64,000 bases of DNA from Calothrix sp. PCC 7507. Its GTDB lineage: Bacteria; Cyanobacteriota; Cyanobacteriia; Cyanobacteriales; Nostocaceae. Under the pieces are notes generated by a model that was given only the letters and a program-made list of their open reading frames with translations, made no database searches and was not told the DNA's origin. A program made the translations under genes and the position numbers. Where the stretch lies: the NCBI RefSeq assembly GCF_000316575.1, contig NC_019682.1, positions 5,206,001 through 5,270,000 of the forward strand. The letters are read 5' to 3'. Positions within the stretch are counted from its first letter, which is position 1. Each line of letters starts with the position of its first letter. Positions 62,483 to 64,000 of the stretch are shown piece after piece.

Positions 62483-62947
62483 ATGGCAAAAGAAATAGAG
62501 CGCAAGTTTTTAGTTAACGGAGATAGTTGGAGAGAAATAGCCGAGGGCTGTGTATATTGTCAGGGATATATCTCTACTCAAAAAACAGTTACCGTCCGTA
62601 TCCGCATTGCAGGAAATCAAGGTTACTTAACAATTAAGGGACCAAGTGTCAAATATTCCCGCTCAGAATTTGAGTACTCTATTCCTGTTCAAGATGCTCA
62701 AGAAATGATTGATACATTATGCGATCGCCCTTTAATTGAAAAAACCAGATACAGGATAGAATTCGGTGGTTTGACTTGGGAAATAGATGAGTTTGATGGT
62801 GTTAATCAAGGGCTGATAATAGCGGAAGTCGAACTTAGTGATGAAGAACAACAAATTGAACTACCCACCTGGATTGGTGAAGAAGTTTCAGATGATCCGA
62901 AGTATTTCAACAGTAATTTAGTGAAACATCCCTTTTCACAATGGTAA
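62483..62947 (+). CDS. CYTH-domain triphosphate tunnel metalloenzyme
   Basis: 154 residues. The ExExK signature is EIERKFLV (residues 4-11), followed by VYCQGYIS, VTVRIRIAG, YLTIKGPS, KTRYRIEFGGLTWEIDEFDG and IIAEVELSDEEQQ, the alternating charged strands that line the tunnel. Members cleave inorganic triphosphate or related substrates with a metal ion, and some are thiamine triphosphatases. Being divergent from ppk, an inorganic triphosphatase role in polyphosphate turnover is likely, but only by context. Confidence 0.9.
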   Translation: MAKEIERKFLVNGDSWREIAEGCVYCQGYISTQKTVTVRIRIAGNQGYLTIKGPSVKYSRSEFEYSIPVQDAQEMIDTLCDRPLIEKTRYRIEFGGLTWEIDEFDGVNQGLIIAEVELSDEEQQIELPTWIGEEVSDDPKYFNSNLVKHPFSQW

Positions 62948-63061
62948 TTATCACCATATACTGTTAATTTGCTCCCGAAGCGTCTTTGTTGTTGGTGCTA
63001 CTGGTGTCGCCGAAAATTGCTGAAGAACCGGAATCATCGGGAAATATTCAAGATATGAAGA

Positions 63062-64000
63062 TCAAATCCAAGAGTCAAACAACATCCTGAGTTTATAAGC
63101 ATGAGTTGAGAGGGGTAAACCCAAATAAATGGGCATCCAGTAGACGAAAGCAGCTAAAATCAAAAAGGTGAGCGTAAGACCAAATACTCGTAGCTGCTGG
63201 TAATAACTGCGAAGACACTGATCAATAAACCAGGCGATCGCTAAAAATACAAACACCACGGCACACATATAATGGTAAATAAAAACGCATCTTGTTACCT
63301 TTACCCAAGGTAATAAATTGGCCGCATAATTTATGACTAAATATAAAGCAATCCAAGTATCAACAGTCAGATGTTTGGGGATAGATAAGCCCTCTTGTTG
63401 GATTAAAGGAATTGCGACTTTTGATAATAGCATTCCTACTAAAAACAACATAGCAGCGACACCAAACCACCACAAAACTGGATTCCCCATTGCATGGACA
63501 TCATAGATGACTTTTCCCGCACCGGAAGGCAAATTAGGCCCCATGACAGGGAGGGGATCTGTGAAACTTTGAGTTGTTTGATAATAATAAGCCATTGGCC
63601 GTGTCATCAACGGCCACTTGTACCATGCAGCACAATAAGGATGGACATCAGGACTATTACCACCCATATGTAGGTGAAAATTTAAAATTTGTTGATGTAC
63701 TGCGATAAATCCAAATCTTTTATCTAGCTGGAGGTGGGGAATCCAGATGATGCTGTAAATGAAAGCTGGGATTATTCCTAGATAAAATAGCATCTGGAAA
63801 ATATTTAGCTGAGTTAGATTTTGCAGTGGTGTTTGAGGTGAAGGGGGTGAGGGGGATGAGGAGGATGTAAAAGAGTGGAGTAAACTAATTGCCCATGCTG
63901 TGATCCAAATCAGATAAGCACCCAGTAAAAACCACAAGCCATTCCATTTAGTGCCAACTGAAGCACCAAAACAAATTCCCGCGAGAATTAACCACAAAGA
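63062..64000 (-). CDS. Protein O-mannosyltransferase (PMT/GT39) family, 3' part (partial)
   Basis: The frame runs off the end of the window, so the start lies beyond 64000 and the first M-like codon within the window (63997, a TTG) is not a start. The part seen has the multi-span C-terminal topology of the PMT family: VGTKWNGLWFLLGAYLIWI, a soluble loop with HLQLDKRFGFIAVHQQILNFHLHM, PVLWWFGVAAMLFLVGMLL, YAANLLPWVKVTRCVFIYHYMCAVVFVFLAIAWF and a final span VFGLTLTFLILAAFVYW, then SWI. The family mannosylates proteins from a lipid-linked mannose donor in the membrane. The DE motif that carries activity is at the N-terminus and not visible. Confidence 0.85.
   Translation of the reverse strand, partial: SLWLILAGICFGASVGTKWNGLWFLLGAYLIWITAWAISLLHSFTSSSSPSPPSPQTPLQNLTQLNIFQMLFYLGIIPAFIYSIIWIPHLQLDKRFGFIAVHQQILNFHLHMGGNSPDVHPYCAAWYKWPLMTRPMAYYYQTTQSFTDPLPVMGPNLPSGAGKVIYDVHAMGNPVLWWFGVAAMLFLVGMLLSKVAIPLIQQEGLSIPKHLTVDTWIALYLVINYAANLLPWVKVTRCVFIYHYMCAVVFVFLAIAWFIDQCLRSYYQQLRVFGLTLTFLILAAFVYWMPIYLGLPLSTHAYKLRMLFDSWI

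Overview
The window looks like chromosome from a filamentous, probably heterocyst-forming cyanobacterium (Nostoc/Anabaena group). It carries light-independent chlorophyll synthesis (chlB), a Ycf37-like photosystem I assembly factor, a cyanobacterial acyl-ACP synthetase, DUF1822, DUF928, KGK and CHASE2 families typical of cyanobacteria, very frequent GCGATCGC (HIP1) octamers, and heptanucleotide tandem repeats and dispersed palindromes in most intergenic gaps. No tRNA, rRNA or CRISPR array was seen.

Layout. 1-5.0 kb: the end of a Ca-binding-type secreted protein, then a sparse glycan block (PIG-L deacetylase, GT4 glycosyltransferase, FkbM methyltransferase). 5.5-7.1 kb: chlB. 7.3-7.7 kb: a nest of three repeat families. 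7.7-10.8 kb: a GNAT gene, then a tight reverse-strand operon KGK protein - DUF952 - AtzG-like - AtzE amidase. 10.87-12.55 kb: a complete insertion sequence whose transposase needs a -1 frameshift at A_AAA_AAG. 12.8-14.3 kb: NHLRC2-like thioredoxin/NHL protein. 14.7-23.75 kb: sigma-like factor, TPR-CHAT protease, DUF1822, membrane CHAT-CHASE2 and DUF928 genes, with an opposing nucleotidyltransferase-like gene among them. This is the best candidate for an undescribed signalling system. 23.8-36.6 kb: mostly housekeeping (rsmB, TerB-like, possible Psb35, class A PBP, folK, Nudix, patatin, pyruvate dehydrogenase E2, YlqD, acyl-ACP synthetase). 36.6-42.9 kb: repeat-rich, with an intact-length Uma2 gene, a Uma2 pseudogene split by a MITE, cobL (cbiET) and a five-repeat secreted BTRD1-like protein. 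43-47.6 kb: ligA, fasciclin protein, rpmI-rplT, solute-binding protein. 48.6-50.6 kb: alpha/alpha-toroid protein overlapping a WecG/TagA glycosyltransferase. 50.8-51.4 kb: IS607 remnant. 51.7 kb to the end: ycf37, copper amine oxidase, FAD oxidoreductase, CxxC membrane protein, HtrA lipoprotein protease, a second lipoprotein, ppk divergent from a CYTH phosphatase, and part of a PMT-family mannosyltransferase.

How parts work together. The CHAT cluster pairs two caspase-like proteases (one exported or membrane-attached with TPRs, one tethered to a periplasmic CHASE2 sensor) with a sigma-like regulator and two cyanobacterial families of unknown function, which suggests envelope stress sensing coupled to proteolysis and transcription. 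This is inference. The ppk/CYTH pair suggests polyphosphate or triphosphate turnover. The repeats form at least five families, named here R1 (ends TATAGGAATCC), R2 (TA-flanked GTRGTYTGTC ends), R3 (GGGTGTTGACTCTG ends, shared with the full insertion sequence), R4 (TATAGC ends) and R5 (18-bp ends with 9-bp target duplication). Several are nested in one another, and one interrupts a gene in a way that shows its insertion point.
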